Positions 1 to 14,762 of a stretch of DNA of 64,000 nucleotides are shown here, one piece after another (the stretch's first letter is position 1; every line of letters begins with the position of its first letter). The notes beneath the pieces are model-generated. The model saw only the letters and a list, made by a program, of their open reading frames with translations. It had not been told where the DNA came from and made no database searches. The translations under genes and the position numbers were made by a program. This stretch comes from Trochalopteron elliotii (taxonomy: Eukaryota; Chordata; Aves; Passeriformes; Leiothrichidae): contig JANPWX010000480.1 of the NCBI GenBank assembly GCA_024734555.1, positions 2,203,630-2,267,629 on the forward strand, read 5' to 3'.

Positions 1-3000
1 GAGGGAGCAGCAGGAGCAGCTGAGATGAAGCATTTCATGGCAGGGCTGCTTTGTCCCCTGCCACGTGTGTTCACATGTAATTAATATTTTCTTTATCACA
101 TGTTTGGGCCTAGTGTTCTGCTGTGTTAAGTCCAGGTATCTCATACTTATGTCATGGTTTTCTGCAGCCCTTCTGATCTGAGTTACGTTTAAATAGGAGC
201 CTTGTCTGGGTGTTGAACAGTTAATGTTCTAGAAAGCTAACACCTGCATCTGCAGCCTTTTCCCCTCCTATGCAGCTGAATAGCATTTCATGATGGCAGG
301 GAAATAATTCAGTAGCACCAGGCCCTGCTCTGTGGGCAGTGAATAAGCTCAAGTGAAGTAGAGGTCATTCATGTTAATCTGAAGCAAATAGGATTGTGGG
401 ACTGGGGGAAGAGGGTGAACCCCCTTTTATGTACAAATTCTATAGCTCAGAGGCTTAGGAAACACTTAATAGTAAACATTTGCAAAGAATCCATGCCATT
501 AACCTTTTCTGTGAGGAGAGACAAATGGTTTTCCTGCTTCATTTTGTGCAGGTCTGGAACTTTGGTGTGTATGCAAATGGTGCTGGGTGGCAGTGTCTCA
601 TACAAATCAGCCTGAAATGCAGAGGCAGCCATGCAAGCAAAATGGCTTGTCTTTCCCTGCAGCTGCACTGAGGCTTCCAGCACAGGGGAGCTGGGCAGGG
701 AGACAGCCTGATTTGTAAGGAAGCATCAGGAAGAAAAGCAGAAATCCTCCTAAAATGCTGTCCCACTAGCAGAAAGCTTTGTGTCCATGCTACAATGCTG
801 CCCTGTGTTTTTGATGATCAGAGGAGCATCCAGCATTGTTTGATTTTTCTTTGGGTTTTGGAGTGTCCTTATCCTGATTTCTCAAGGCAAGGAAATACCA
901 GCTCATGGCTGTGCAGAACTGGGTGGGTGATGTTTGGGAAGAAGAGATGAGCAGCACTTTGTTGAGATCAGGACTGAAATGGGCATGGAAGATAACACAG
1001 ATGTGAAACATAAGCAGGCCCCTTTGCAGGAATATTGACTGCTCATTGTAAAGACAGTGGGTGAAGGCTGGCCATTACATTGTGCTGCTGCTGTTCTCTG
1101 TCCCAGATCCTTTGTGGATCTGTGGATCAGGTTTTTTCACACTGTTTAACAGTAGCTACTGATACACCTGCATAGAATCATCCTAATTCTAAATCTAATG
1201 TGTCTCCAACACCTTTGCAATATTTCTTTTATGAGTTGGGTAAGCATCAGGCATTTACATTTCCAGGAATGAGTCCCCTGTTCTCTCCCTCTTATACTGT
1301 GCTTTTCCATCAAGTGTACCAGAGCAAGTATCCAGCAGGGTGGACTGAGTTTGACTTTCTGAGTCTGCAGTGTTAACATGGCAACAAGACCAAATGTTAT
1401 TTAATCTTAATGATAGGTGACAGCAAAACAGAAGAGAAAAGGGAATGGAAGCTGATCAAAGTTCATAGAGACATGTACTTACTTGGCTTTTTTTTTTTTT
1501 AATTATTTTTTTGCAGCCAGGCCTTTCTGGAGTTCTGCCTCTTTTGCCCCTGCTGTGCTGGGGAAAGGGGCTGCTTGGCATTGCCAGCTTCTCTGTGAAA
1601 CTGCAGACACTCCCTGCATTCAGGGAGGTGAGCTGGGAGAGAACAGTGATGTGGCTGCAGCTTCTCCCTGTGCCTTGCTGGATTGGTTCCTGTTTGCTCT
1701 TTGATCTTTTTTCACACTGAGTAACAGGCAGCATGACTGCAATGTGATGCTCTGGCTGCAGACTGCATTGTCTTGTTGAAAAATGAATTGCCTCAGAGCC
1801 CTCAGTCCATCTCCTGAGCTATTTCCTGTTACAGCTAGGAAAGCTGGGACTTCCATGTGATTTTGAGGCCCAGAGTTCTGATGTACAGTGAAATCCTGTC
1901 TCTGTGTTCATTCATTACTGCTTCTGATCCCTTCTTTTCTCTTCCATTATCTCAAATGCTTTTGGAAACTTCATTTTCAATGCACTGTATCATCTCACCA
2001 GAGCTCCCTTCTGTGGGCATCATAGTTCAGTAGGAAATGCAATACTGCTTTGAAATGTTTGCAGACAAGATAGGGAAAAATACATCTGTGACTTATTAGG
2101 GGCAAGAGTTATGATTTTTACCTTTCCATCTGCCAACTACTTACACTTTCCAGCACTGTCTGCATCTGGAGGTTGTGTCTTGGCAGGGAATTCTGTTGGA
2201 CATGCAGCCTGGGTGAAGCTGCCTTGGGTAGCTCCTGAGTGCTCTGGCTCTGTGGCTCAGCCCTTCTGCACACTTTGTATTGGTTTTAGCATTTCACCTC
2301 TGGTCACTCATGGACTGATTCTGTGCTGGGAGATTTTGGTATTTTATTTTGTAAGTGTTCATCCTGACATGAACTGCATGTTTCCATGAGAACCTGGGCT
2401 GTCCTCTTCCCTTGGTCCCTGAGCACCTCCTTCCCCCAGCAGTGACAGCCTGTGCTTGTGGCACATCTGCCTCTGCACAATGGTGGCAACAGTTGGGTTT
2501 TTCCAGAGAGTTCTTGATCAGACCTGGCTGGAGATTAAGCAGGTTACATCCAGCTTTTTCATTGACCAGACCATTGCCCTCTATAAAAAATCTGTAGACA
2601 AAACCCCCTTTTTAAACTGTGGTAGAGTTGTCCCATTTGTGTGTGGAGGTCAAATCTTTGGTTAATGTTTTGTTTCCGTGGCCTTTTGTAAATTGTGTCC
2701 ATCCCATTCCTACCCCGTTCCTGGCAGAAAGGGAAGAGAGATCCCCCCACACAAGTACTGCCCTCATTTCTCCAGCTCCCCTGTGATCCAGAGATATGTG
2801 ATTGCCACTTGTTTTTGCAGTTTTTGGCAGAAGTAGTCTTCAACTCCAGCCACTAAAAGGATATTGGACTGGTGTTGGTTTTTATTGCTAAGGTGCAGGA
2901 GCTGCTTTCTAGAGGTGCCAAACACAACTTCATTTGAAAGTGTTTGGTGCTTCTAAAACCAAGTTTATTGTGGAAAGAAGCACTAGGAGAAGGAGGAGCC

Positions 3001-6000
3001 TTTTGTATTTTCATTTTTCTCCCTGTGCCTTGCAGGCTTCTATCTCCAGTGGTGTTTTCCATGAGCACAGTTGGTGCCAGACTGGGTTTCCAGCCCCATC
3101 ACAGGGCTGTTCCAATCTCTCCATGGTTGGAAGTTGTTTCTTAGCTTGCAGCTTAAATGTATGGACAACCTATACCTGCTGCCAGCATCACAAGGAAGAA
3201 AGGCAAGATGCAAAGGCTGTATTTTAATTAGGCTACAATCTAATTAACTCACATGTGAAAACAGGGAGACTGCACACTGTCATTTTCTTGCTCATTCCCA
3301 CCTCTTTGGGGATTTGTTACCAACATTTCTCTCTGTGGGAAGAACCTGGAAGCCAGGAGTTCTGAGATCTGTTTCTGGCAGTGCTATTGCTTCACTTGTG
3401 ACTTTGTGCAAGTCTCTTTGGACTTTGCTTCTGGGGGTTTACAAACGTAGGAGAGAGACTAACACACTTCCTTCCCTTCTCAGCATTGATTGTGAGCCCT
3501 AATTAACAGTCTTCTGAGGAAGAGGCCAGTGCAGGAATATGTTGGGTGGACATTTTTTATGTTGATATCTGGTTATCCAGCTAGTGGAAGCATCACTAAG
3601 AATCTCTTGAGGTCTCAAGTGTTTCCTTAACTCTTATGCTTAATCCTACCAGGGAAACTTGTTCATTTTACTTAAACAATTAGTGTAGCAGATTATAGAA
3701 TGGATCTACCTGATTTATTTCCAGCAGCTGAGACCAGAAAGTTTGGGGATATTGGTGAAGGCACAGAATTTTTCCCCTGCTAGGAAGGGGACAGGAGGCA
3801 ATGGTAGCTGTGTGCTCTGGATCTGGAGAGCTCCACACTGCACACAGTGGCTTTGGAAAGGTTCATGGAGAAGGTGCCAGCAGATGGCACTCATGAATAC
3901 ACAACATTGTCTCAGGGCTTTGAGGGGCCACAAACACTTCTGGCATGTGCAGAGCAGGGCAGCCTTCACCTGCTCAAGTCAGGCACTGTAGGGCAGGTGG
4001 ACAGTGCTGCAGTAAGCAGAGTCTTGGCTTGGTGAGACCCTGTTTCCATCCAGAGCAGCTCATCCTTCATCTGGTGGGTACAAGGGCACTGAAGGGAGGT
4101 AGAGATGCAGCCCTGCTAGTTCAGTGCTGACTGGTGTCACCACCAAAATTTGGGGGTTTTTGACAACAGGATGACCTATGCTGCACCAGGCATGCTGGCA
4201 TCAGTTCCTGCCCAGTGCTCCTCTCCTGGGACAGATGGTCAAACTGCTGCCTGCTGCAAGAAGTGGCCAGAACTGAGGCTTCATGCTGCTGGCATTTGTT
4301 CCTGGTGGGCTGAGCAGTGACATTCAGCTTCCATTAGAAGACAAAAAGGGCACACCAGGACATCTAAGGGCACGTTTTCAACAGCCAGTGAAGGCAAAGT
4401 GTGGGCTCTGTTTCTGAGCCAAGAGCAGTCTGTTCCTGGTCCATGGGACTTGTCAGTCCAGCAAAGATTAGTGAGACAAAAGCAAATGCTGTAAAGCTCC
4501 TCCTGCCCAGCACTGGTGAGAAAAGGTGATAAGAGATTGATTGTACAACCAGGAGATAATTGGCAGCAGTAGTCTGAAGCAATGTCAGTCTTTTTGCCAC
4601 AGCAATTGTCCAGACATTCTGTTCACAGCTGTGGTTCACCTTGCTGTGCAGTCAGTCTGTTCTGGGCCATGCAGTGTTTCAAAAAAAGCATTGCTGCCAC
4701 ACAAAATCACATGGGATTGCCCAAGAGTGTGTGCAGGACTGAGTGTGCAAATCCATTTTGCTGGTGCAGAGCTTGGGGAAGGCAGGTATGAAGGGAGTGG
4801 ACCTCCAAAGGGCGAGTCAGCCTCCTCTTCCTCACTGCAGACACAGTGAGTGTAGCTGAGGCTGTGCAGTCACTTCTCTCCTTGGAGGAGCTGGGTTTCA
4901 TGTGCCTCAGCCTGAACTGACAGCTCACATCTCTTCTGGGAGGTGGAGCCCATGTCTCATGTGATGACAAGCTTGAAAGGAGCAGGGCTGGGTCTCTGTG
5001 GTGCTGTCTGTGTGGAGAAAGGAACAGAGGGATTTTGGCTTTGCTGAAATGCATAATGCTTGTCTTACCTTCTTCTGTGCCTCATACTGCAACCCTTGAA
5101 GGCTTGAAGTGTCTGCCCTGTGCACAGGGAGAGTGGGATGAGGCTGTCACCTCAACTACAGCTTGACCTGTAGGGGTGTCAGGATTATAGAATGAAGGAG
5201 GAGACACAGGAGAGACTGTGGTCAGTGTGACTGGGCTTGGCCAAGGTGGTCCCTTGGGAACTTCAGTCCAAGTCAACAGAAGCTGAAACATTGGTGATGG
5301 GTAAGGCCATCCTGTTCAGCAATATATGTCTCTACTGGCCAGCTCTGAGTCTGTGACCACGTGTCATTTTGTCCTGTAAACAGTGAGTGTGAGTGAGTGT
5401 GCCCTGGAGCTGCCCAGCCCTGCTTTACTCCCAGAGCTCTGCCCCAGGGAGCTGCTCTGTTCAGAAATCTCTCCTTACCTGTATCTGCAGGGTTGTGAGC
5501 AGCCCTCTGAGGTGTAACAAAGTCAGCATGTGCCAGAAGGATGGTGTTTCTCTTCCTCTGGTGATGAGGAATTTATCTGACATTTCCTCCCTTGCCTTGT
5601 TGAGACTTTCTGAACTTGTGGGATTTCCTCCCCTCACCATGGGACAGCAGCTGCTCCCTTTGGGGCAAGCACCCCTCTCCTCCTGGAGCAGTGGCTCTCC
5701 CCTGAGCTGTGCCAGATAATTGGGCTGTTCCCCTGGTGTGGAACCAATGGCTGTGCAAGGCCACCAAGGAGAAGGAGCCAGGGTAGCAACAGGATTAAAA
5801 ATATGTATGAGCAAACATCTTGTCTCCACTGCAAGGATGCACTGGAGCGTGAGAGTCTGGGTCCTGCAGAAAGCCAGAGGCACAGTGGGTTGGCATTCAG
5901 AGTGGGTTGGCATTCAGGGTGGCAGCTGCACAGCAGAGCCACACTGGGAGCACAGCAAAGGGAGGGCAGGAGCCCAGTTTTATTTACTTGGTGTAAGCTG

Positions 6001-9000
6001 GAGTCATGTCATGGAATCACCTTTACATTTGGCTGCATCCTGTTGGCTGCAGTGCAGTGGGGAGAGGTGGGATCAGGAGAGCAGCTGCACCACCAAATCC
6101 AGTCCTGGCCTCTGGCTCTGCTCCTGTCTGACAGTGCCTCCATGTGGGATGGGACCTGCCACTGAACAGATTGTTTGTGTGAAATCATCACCTGCTCCAG
6201 ACAGTTTTGGGAGCTGAGGACTGAGTGTGATGCCCCATCCTGCTGGGCCCCATGGGGCACTGGCTAAGGGTGACTGTCACTGGAGGTGTCACAGGGACAC
6301 AGAGCTGGAGTGGGTGCTCCAGTGGGACATCCTGCTTTTTCCTTCATGAAAAAATAAAGATATTTAATTTTCATTTTAAGGGTGATTGTTCTTGGCTGGG
6401 TTGGATCCCTATAAAACTTCACAAAGTCATTTCAGATAGTTGAAAGCTGTCAATGCACCCCAGTCATTTTCCTCTCATTTCCTCTCAGTGAAGGGTTTTT
6501 TTGGAAGGAAGGTTTATGACATTACAGATTTGTGTGGCCAAGGTCTCATGAACATATCTTTCCTTAATCTTGGGGTTCAAAACTCTTCTGCTGTTCAGGT
6601 AAGACTTGTCAAACCTGTGTTGTTTTGTACACTGAAATACATAATTCAAGAATCATGAGAAGAAAAAAACCCACTCTTTTGTCAGAAAACTCATGCTGCT
6701 CTACTTTCTGGACTCTGAAATTATGATAAAAGGGTTATTTCTGGGATAGTGGCCTTGTGACTTCAAACTAATACTTGGTTCCATCTATGCTATGTCAAAG
6801 CAGACTGCAGCTGTCCCAATGACATGGAAGATAAATCTATGGAATGAATTTTTTGGTGTTTGTATCTGCACACATGCTTAGCCTTCACTGCTGCTTCTGG
6901 AGTTCCCTTTGTGGCCAAAAACCCCACGGGTTTAGAGACAAATCTTGGACATTTTACTGGCTGTGTCCTGATGTAAAGTGAGCTGCAAGTGTGTGCAGGG
7001 GAGAAAGGGAAGGAAGGTGCTGGAGGGTTCACAGTGAAGAGGAGAAGGGGATATTCTCCTCTAAAGAAGTAAGTGCCCTGAGGTGCTCTGTACACCTAAG
7101 TTTGCTTTTTGGCACATTCTCCATTTACTCTCATGGTGTGCTGAGTCTCACTAAGTCAACAGTCCTTCTTCTGGGAGCTTTCTGAAACGCTGAAATGCTT
7201 TCTGCTTTCTGAAATGCTGCTTGAAGTGTCTCCATCAGGTTTCAGAGGAGTCTTTCTCTTCAGCTGTTGCAAACTGCTGAAGGCAGTTTATCACAAAGGC
7301 AGTCTGAGTCCTGCTGCTGTAGCTGGTTTTGGGCACACTAAAGAACAGAGGGGCACTTCAGCCAGTGCAGTTGGTGCCTGTGTGCTACAGCAGAGAGCCT
7401 TGAATCTTTAATCCAATATCAACCACTTTGCTGGAGAGTTTCTTGCATTTTAATTTTCCAGGTCACAGCCCCAGTAAGCTTGGGAAGGGTATTCTCTGAG
7501 TCAAGATAGGCATTCTCTATCAAGCTTTTTCTAATTGAAGGGCTTCAGTCTTGCAGGCTGGAGTGGAAGGGCACAGACAACCCTTGTCTCTGCTCTTCTA
7601 GTGCTGGGAGAGCACTGCCCTGAGCCAGCCTGGTAGTAAACTCTTAACTGTCATGGGATATTCTCCAGGCAATGAAGCCTTCCTTTGTGGAAAGAGAACC
7701 ACATAAAGACCTTTTTCTTCTTCAGGCCCTGTGGGCTGGTGTTATCCTGATGCCTATGGTACCTTTGCATTGCAGCAGACTGGGAGCCCCCATTCCCCAG
7801 CCCTCACAAGGCATTGTGCAGAGCTGTGTGTTTGCCATCCCCAGAGCCTTTGCTCATATTCACCCCTGACACCTGTGAAACCACAGTTCATACTGATCTA
7901 GTATGAGGCTAATTCTCAGATTCACAACATTTGCTGTGGGAAAAGTGGATTTTCAAGGGAAAGCTGAATGAGCAGGAGGAGGCCCATGGACATAAGGACC
8001 CACTTTCATGTGTGGAAGGGGAAGGAAGGGATGAAAGCAGCCTCAGCTGTCTCCTCTTCTTTGAAGGATTAACTCAGACCTTCCCCTGTGACACCATGGC
8101 AGAAGGTTTAGGGTCTGTGAAGGGTGCAAACCTTTATGAGTTTGTCTGTCCTACAGGCCAGCCAGAGGTAACTCAGCCCAGGCTTGGAGTCTTTCTGACT
8201 GGGTTATTATGGGATGATGAATTGAAAAGAGAGTCTTTCCTCTTTGGCTTGTTGGTTTCTGGATGTAAGTCTGTATCTCCACCCTGTTCTGTGGTGCCTT
8301 GCTGCTTCCTTCACAGGTTGGCTCCCTTCCTGCTCCCATGGACTCTGTCTCAGGGCTCACAGGGAAATCATGGACTTCAGTGGCATCAGACTTTTCTGCT
8401 TTCACCAGAATACCCTGAAGGCAGCAGGAGATGGGCTATGGCAAAGTTTTCCTGGCAGCTGCCCAAGACTGCTTCCCTTCCACAGCAAACAGCACTCCAG
8501 CATCTCCAGGCCAGAATCATCCCCATGTGAAATGTTCTGGTGATGCAGTGCAAAAAAAGAGATCTGAATCCCTGCCTAAGCCCTTTCTGCTCCTGAAGCA
8601 TAACTGCATTCAGTGGAAAAGAGCCAGAGAGCAAGATTTTTTTATTGTGTACATGTCTGGCCAAGAAACAGGCATTTAAAAAAGATTCAATAGTGGTCCC
8701 AGGGTAAAACCTGATAATTCCATTTCATTTTCTAACAGCCTTATTTGCTTGAATCAGTTCATTTTCATACCTTCCCTTTGGATGTTACCTTCATGTGCTT
8801 TTGAGGTGGGATGTTGAGATGCTCTGGACAGTCACAGGTTAAACACTGGCCTTCATATTCAGCATTTCTAAAACCCTGGAATGCCAGGTACCACCAATGG
8901 TTCACCCTTTTCAAGTCTGTACATCAAGGTGGGAGCTCAGCAGGTCTCCCACTGACAGAGCTGAGCTCAGGTATCAAGAGCTGAGGGCTGTGCAGGCAGG

Positions 9001-12000
9001 GCAGCCTCACACTTGCTCTACCTCAGTGCTTCATTAATTAGTCTTATTGATTTACATCGAGGTGAATGTAAATTAAAACCTCAGATACAGCCACTGCCAC
9101 AGGATGGTTAAGCCTGAAGTGCCACAGTGTGGCAGTCTGTAAAATGGTGACATTTCACCTCTTGAGCCTCTCTATTTTGACATGTCTTGGCAGGGACAAA
9201 AATTGGTACCATTCCTGCTCACAAGTAGCTGGGGAGAAAATGGAGAATGACTTGTGTAAAAATCTAGTATGTTGGCAAAAGCTTTTCATATTAAAACAAA
9301 GATAAACACCCTGGAGAATGGTTTTTATATGTTTCATCCACCTGTAGACATCCTGCAAGCTGGAAACAGAGGCATGGTGGCTGTTCCAGTGAAGAATCAC
9401 TGTGGAATGACAATTTTTGGAGAAGATAAATTTGCTGCACTTGCCCATCCTGTCAGATTGTGCCTTTAAGGGGTACTGCACCATAGTCATGTGTAGATAT
9501 TCCTACAGGGGAAAGGATCTCTCACCTCTGCTGAGATTCAATCCTGCAGGGGATTGGGCATGGCCATGTCTTGGTAAATCTGGTGTTTATGCTGGGCTTT
9601 GATGTCTTGGCCACACTCCTCTGGGTGAAGAATCTTATCTTCTGGTGCCAGGAAGGACTGGAAACCATTCTGTGCTGTTTGGATAGTTGGGGTGGATCTT
9701 GGCTTTCTCAGTTCTGGGAGCAGACTGAATCCAACATCCTGAGCAGATAAAACTCAGCAGGCAGGTGGGTCATCTTTGCCTGTGCTCAGTCAAATGGGAT
9801 GTTCCCCATGAAGGAGCATGGTTGATGTTGAAGTGCAAACCAGACAGGATTGGGCTCGACAGGGATTCTCCTGGAAAATTCTGGGTCCCTCTGGTGTTTC
9901 TGCAGGAAGATGTGTTCTGTTTACAAGCTGTGGTAAGGTAGGGCTCCATGCATTCAAGCTGTTAGTCCTGCTGCTCCTGTTGGAAGGTGATTTAAATTGC
10001 AGTTCACAAAACTAAAAGGGGACTGGGAGTGACTCTGGGGATCTGTGGGAGGCAGAGCTACAGCACAGCTGCCACTGAGCTGCTGCTCTGGGCCTCAGTT
10101 TCCCCTCTGCCTGAGCTGGAGGAGCAGTGCTGTGGGGAGAACCCCTAAAGACAGCCCAGGCAGGATTGCAGAGCACAGGGATGAGCAGTAGCAGGTCATA
10201 TTGTTTCCCTCTTGCAAAAGCCTCTTCCAGCTCGGGGATCTCCTTGCAGACATTGCTGTCCTTTCTGAGGGAGGCAGGATTTGTGAACCTGATGCCTCCT
10301 GTTAATCTGAGAGTATTTCTGTTATGTGTAATCTACTGTATCCTTATCTTGGCTTTGAATTTTATATCACACACCTCCCCAGAGTAGGAGAGCACTACAT
10401 TCAGTTTTACTAGCTCCTGGAGGTGGATTATATCCCACTTGATTGTTTACAACAGTTGTGAAGATTCAACACCACTTTATTGAGGTATAGCAGTAGTATA
10501 TTAAGAAATGTATCTATTAAAGGCAGTCTTTAGTAGCTGATTGGTATTTAATTGACATGTGTTAATAGTCCTATTATATCTCAGTTAAATCCACAGTTTA
10601 AGCACTGATTTTGAATAGGGAAATCATGGTTTGAGGTAAAAATATGTACTAAAAGTACAACAGCTTTTAATATAAAAACTTTATTCCTAAATAAAGTGTT
10701 ATGTGTATTAATAAAGTCTTATACTGACTTTAGCAAGTCTTTACACTTAGTAGATATTTTTAAAACAGATTAAAATTAAATAAAGGCACATTCTGTCAGT
10801 TATTGCTGGAAGATTCATAAGGACTTATCTATGGAGGTAATTTCTGTCTCCTCTTAGGAAAGATTCAGACTTCATCGTTTTCCAGGGAAGTTTTTATTTA
10901 AAGTCTGTTATTTAACATGAAGGTGGGCATTCTTCTCCAGGACCTTGGTCCTGGGGATCAGCAGTTGGGCAGCTTCTCCAAGCCATGGTGTTATTGCCAT
11001 CTACAAAGGTTTCAGACTGCAGCACCTCAATCTGCTGTTACTGCAGCCACAGGAGGTACCACACAGGTCTCTGGAATACAGGGTGAATGAAATCCATGTT
11101 TCACAAGGACAAGGTGAAGGACAGAGAGAAGATCTCAAGGGAAGATGGTGGTTTTTTGCCTTGCCTGATCCCACAGGTTCAGTTTTCAGGGGACATCTTG
11201 GCACCTGAGCTGAGAGAGATCCTCAGGACAGCAGAGTCATGCCTGAATTCCCTTTGGATGAGCTGCATTGCTGTGAGTCTGTGCCCTGCCCTGGACAAGA
11301 TTTGCAGGACAGGAGTGGGAAGTATTCTAACCATTCACAGAAGCCACCTGCAAATGGGGTAAACTAAGGCACAGAGTCTGCCTCTCCAAGAGGCAGCAGG
11401 TGAGAGCTGCAGCACCGTGGGGAGGCCTCTGTGTGCCAGCCCCACTGTGTCACCTGGCCCAGGCCGTGTCACTGCCCTGTTCCCACGTGAGCCCTGGGCA
11501 CTTCCACTGCTCAGCCACTTGAATTGTCCCCAGGCAGCACGTGTGTGTCCTCCCTGCTGTGTCTGTGCCTGGATGTGAGTGTTCCCCAGCTGAGCAGTGG
11601 GACCCTGTGCTGCTGGCAGGCTGCCTGCCTGTTCCCATGCCTGGTAGGTGGTTCCTGGCTAATGAAGCTCCTTTCCAAGGGAGGCTGTTGATGTGCCAGA
11701 TGGTCCCCTCACCTCTCCTTCTCTCACACTCCCTTGGAAACATTAATGATCCCTAAACCTCTCTGATGGAGGGGCTCCTTTTTGTGACAGCCTCATTACG
11801 TGGTTATCAGAAGCTGCCACTATCCAGGTTGTCAGGACAACCAGCTCGATTCAGAGGCTCTGGGAAAGGTCTGAACCTCAGGCAAATAACCATCCCCAGC
11901 TCCCAGCAGATGCTCACCCACAGCCAATGGTTGGGGTGCTGGGAAGCCACGACATCATGGGCCAAGCAGATTTCATTGTTAGCTTTCAGCATCCCTGTGT

Positions 12001-14349
12001 GTCCCCTCCCCCCCAGTGCTCCCCACATCAGCCCCTGGCACAGTTAATCCAGTGCTGCTCTGTGCCATTTCAGACCCCCCTGGAGCTGCCTGGCCTCAGC
12101 AGGGCTGGCAGAGGGGCTCCCCCATGTAATGCAGCCTCGGGGAGGAGTGGGACTGTGGGGCCAAGGGCTGGTGGCTCATAGGGTACAGCAGAGCCCTGCA
12201 GCCCCAACAGGGTCAGCTTCATTACAGCTGGCATCAGGAGCAAGGGAGCTCTGAGGTTTGGGCAATTTCCCTTTTGGGGCTTTTGCTTTTGCTTCCTCTC
12301 TTTGTCTCCTTTGCCAGGAAGGCATGGGACAGGCATTCAAAATCAGCTTTCTATCAGGTATGGGACAGTTGGCTTCCATTTAGCAGCTTAAAGATAGCTG
12401 GAGAACCCTGGAAGGCTGAAATGCACAGGTTCAAGGGCTTTGTGGTCTCCAGAGGCCAACCTGAAAGGCACAGACATTTGAAAACCTCTGTAATTTTCAG
12501 GCAAAACTCCACTGTGCACAGTCAATGCTTGCAAAGTTTCTTTGGCTCCCAGGAGAGTTGTAGCTTTGGACAGGGCTGAGCATAAGGGATCTGATCTGCC
12601 TTTTCACTGTGTGCAGTCACAGAGTCAAGTTTCTGTTCTTTCATAGGCCAAAGGAAACTGAAACTCTTCCTTCATCTGCTGTTGCTCAGCCTTTGGCAAA
12701 GTCAGAGAGGAGCCAAACTGGGCTCGGTGCTTCAGAGAGCCTGCAGTTTTCTTATGGTGCTCATAAGAGCAGCTCTGCTAAAAGTTTATGCTAAAACTAG
12801 ATTTTAGTTGGACTTTTAAAAAGGAATGGAAGTGATTCACTCACAGATTCAGTCCTAAGATCTATAATTGCCTGATTTCATGCTCTATCTGCAGCTTTTC
12901 CTTGAGCTGTCTCCCTCTTCTGAAAGCCTTTGAGTGGGACTTGCACTTCCCCCAGCCTGTGGTACTCCAGGGTGTGGGGTAAATGACCCACCAGTCTTTC
13001 CAAAGCCATCAGGAATGATTTTTACTCTGAAGGTGCCTGGGTACTGCTGGTCCCCCATCTGCTCAGTCCTTTGCAGCCCTGAGCTGTTTTACCCAGCAGT
13101 TTGCAGCAGCCAGTGTGGTTTGCAGGGCTGGGTGAGCCTGCAGAGAACCTGACAGCTGCTTCAGCTGCATTTCCTTCCTCGCTGCAGTCAAGGGACATTC
13201 CTCCAAAAGCTTTGCATGGACTTTGATGGGAGAAGAGCTGAAGGCCAAAACTTGCACTCTGTGCTAACTAACCCTCTGTGGCTCAACAAGAAAGAATGTG
13301 TCCTCTGCAGGAGTTACCCCACTGCTTGTCCCAACCCTCTTGGATGCACACAGTGCTGTCACTGGGGTGGACATTAATGCTGCAGAAAATGGAAGGCATC
13401 TTCTGCCATTGTTGAGGGACAGCAGATTTGCACAATTCCTGCTGACCTCAGAGGATCCTGAAAGTCATCTATCCACAGGAGTAATTCTCTGTGGGAGTGG
13501 AAAGAACACTGACAGTTTCCTCTATGGCTTGACTGTAATCACTGCAGAACCAGCCAGCTAAGTGACAGATTGACTCATGCTAGGGAAGAAAACCTTGGTG
13601 AGACTTGGGCTTACAGCAGGAGGGGATGGTAGTGATTCAGTCAGGGCTGCTTGTCATGTCAGTGTGGACGTGGTGACTCAGTGAGCTCTTGCTTCTGGAG
13701 AACCTGTCCTTTGAATGAGCTGTGAGGCAGCAGCCTGATCACTCGTGGTCAGAGCAGATCACATGCTGAGTGGTGGGGCTGGGATGGTTTGTTATCTCTT
13801 GGATGTAGCCTGCCTTACCTTTGGCAATAGCAGCCAGCAGAAGGTCTTTGTTGTTTCCCCTTGGCTGCTCCATAATGTGTTGTTACACGTACTCTGTGCA
13901 CCTCCATCAGGAAAAAATCCCCAACAAATCAAACCAGAAAATGGTCAAAGGTATGCTCACTTTGGTATTTAACAGCACAACCCTTTCCATTGGTGGCACT
14001 CGGAGCTGGTGGAGCTTCCTGCCAGCCCTGGGACCGGGCACAGCCCCAAGCTCAGAGCATGGCTGGTGCTCCCACCCCAGCACTGCTCCATGCCCATGTC
14101 CCTGCTGCTTCTGCTGCAGAGATTGCAAAATTGGTCATGTTTATCATGTTTTGGGTTTTTTTTCCCCCTGGAAATACTGTAAATGTGAGATCATCCTCAT
14201 CAAAGCTGTGTCTGTTTCTGCTTGTGGTACCTTTCATGGAGGAGCTGAACTCGTGGATTCAGAAGGAGCAGAAGGACCACAGTTTTCCTAGGGAAGCATA
14301 ATTCTAAAAGAATGAAGGAGAAGGGAAAACACAGACTGGGATTTTTCTT
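1..14349. other. Upstream non-coding region, no gene recognised
   Basis: No ORF here resembles a known protein family, and none shows linked splice sites in a consistent phase. The longest (7931-8530, 199 codons) has no recognisable motif. The only local structures noted are a 17-bp direct repeat at 5884-5917, a T-run near 1490-1500, and an AT-rich stretch at about 10420-10910 with three AATAAA signals. By human gene order this would be the space between CHRDL1 and PAK3, but that is inference. Confidence 0.6.
5884..5917. repeat. 17-bp tandem duplication
   Basis: Two perfect adjacent copies of AGTGGGTTGGCATTCAG are present. This is a small slippage-type duplication with no coding context. Confidence 0.85.
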
Positions 14350-14762
14350 CTGGTGCGTTGGGGGATGCTTGCAAGGAAGCGCCCTCTTTGTCGCAGGAGT
14401 GGCCGGAGCTGGCTGCTCCATCCTCACTCCTTCGGATGCGGCCAGGAGAAGCCCACAGGCCGTCACACGCCCACGTCATCCGGGGGAGCCCCCAATTTCA
14501 CCGTGCATTTCCTATTCCCAGCGGACGAAGACCAGGCAGCGTGATGATGCCTTTCAGGACCCCTTTCACCCCGCGGCCGGCTCCGGTGCCGCCTCCCGGT
14601 CGCCCGCACACCTCCGAGAGGACACCCGGCCCCGGGGCTGGGAGGGCGGTCACCCCCCCGCGCCGCACTTTCCCTGCGCGCCGCCTTGAAACACGAGATT
14701 TGCCCCCAGCCCCAGCCGCGGCCCGTGTGTCGTCACCGGCCGCCCGGTCGACGTGGACTCCG

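Noticed and set aside
7931..8530. Longest uninterrupted ORF in the upstream region (199 codons)
   Set aside because: Its composition is that of ordinary non-coding DNA, with no domain, no supporting splice pattern and overlapping ORFs in other frames. Stretches of this length occur by chance in 64 kb of moderately GC-rich DNA.
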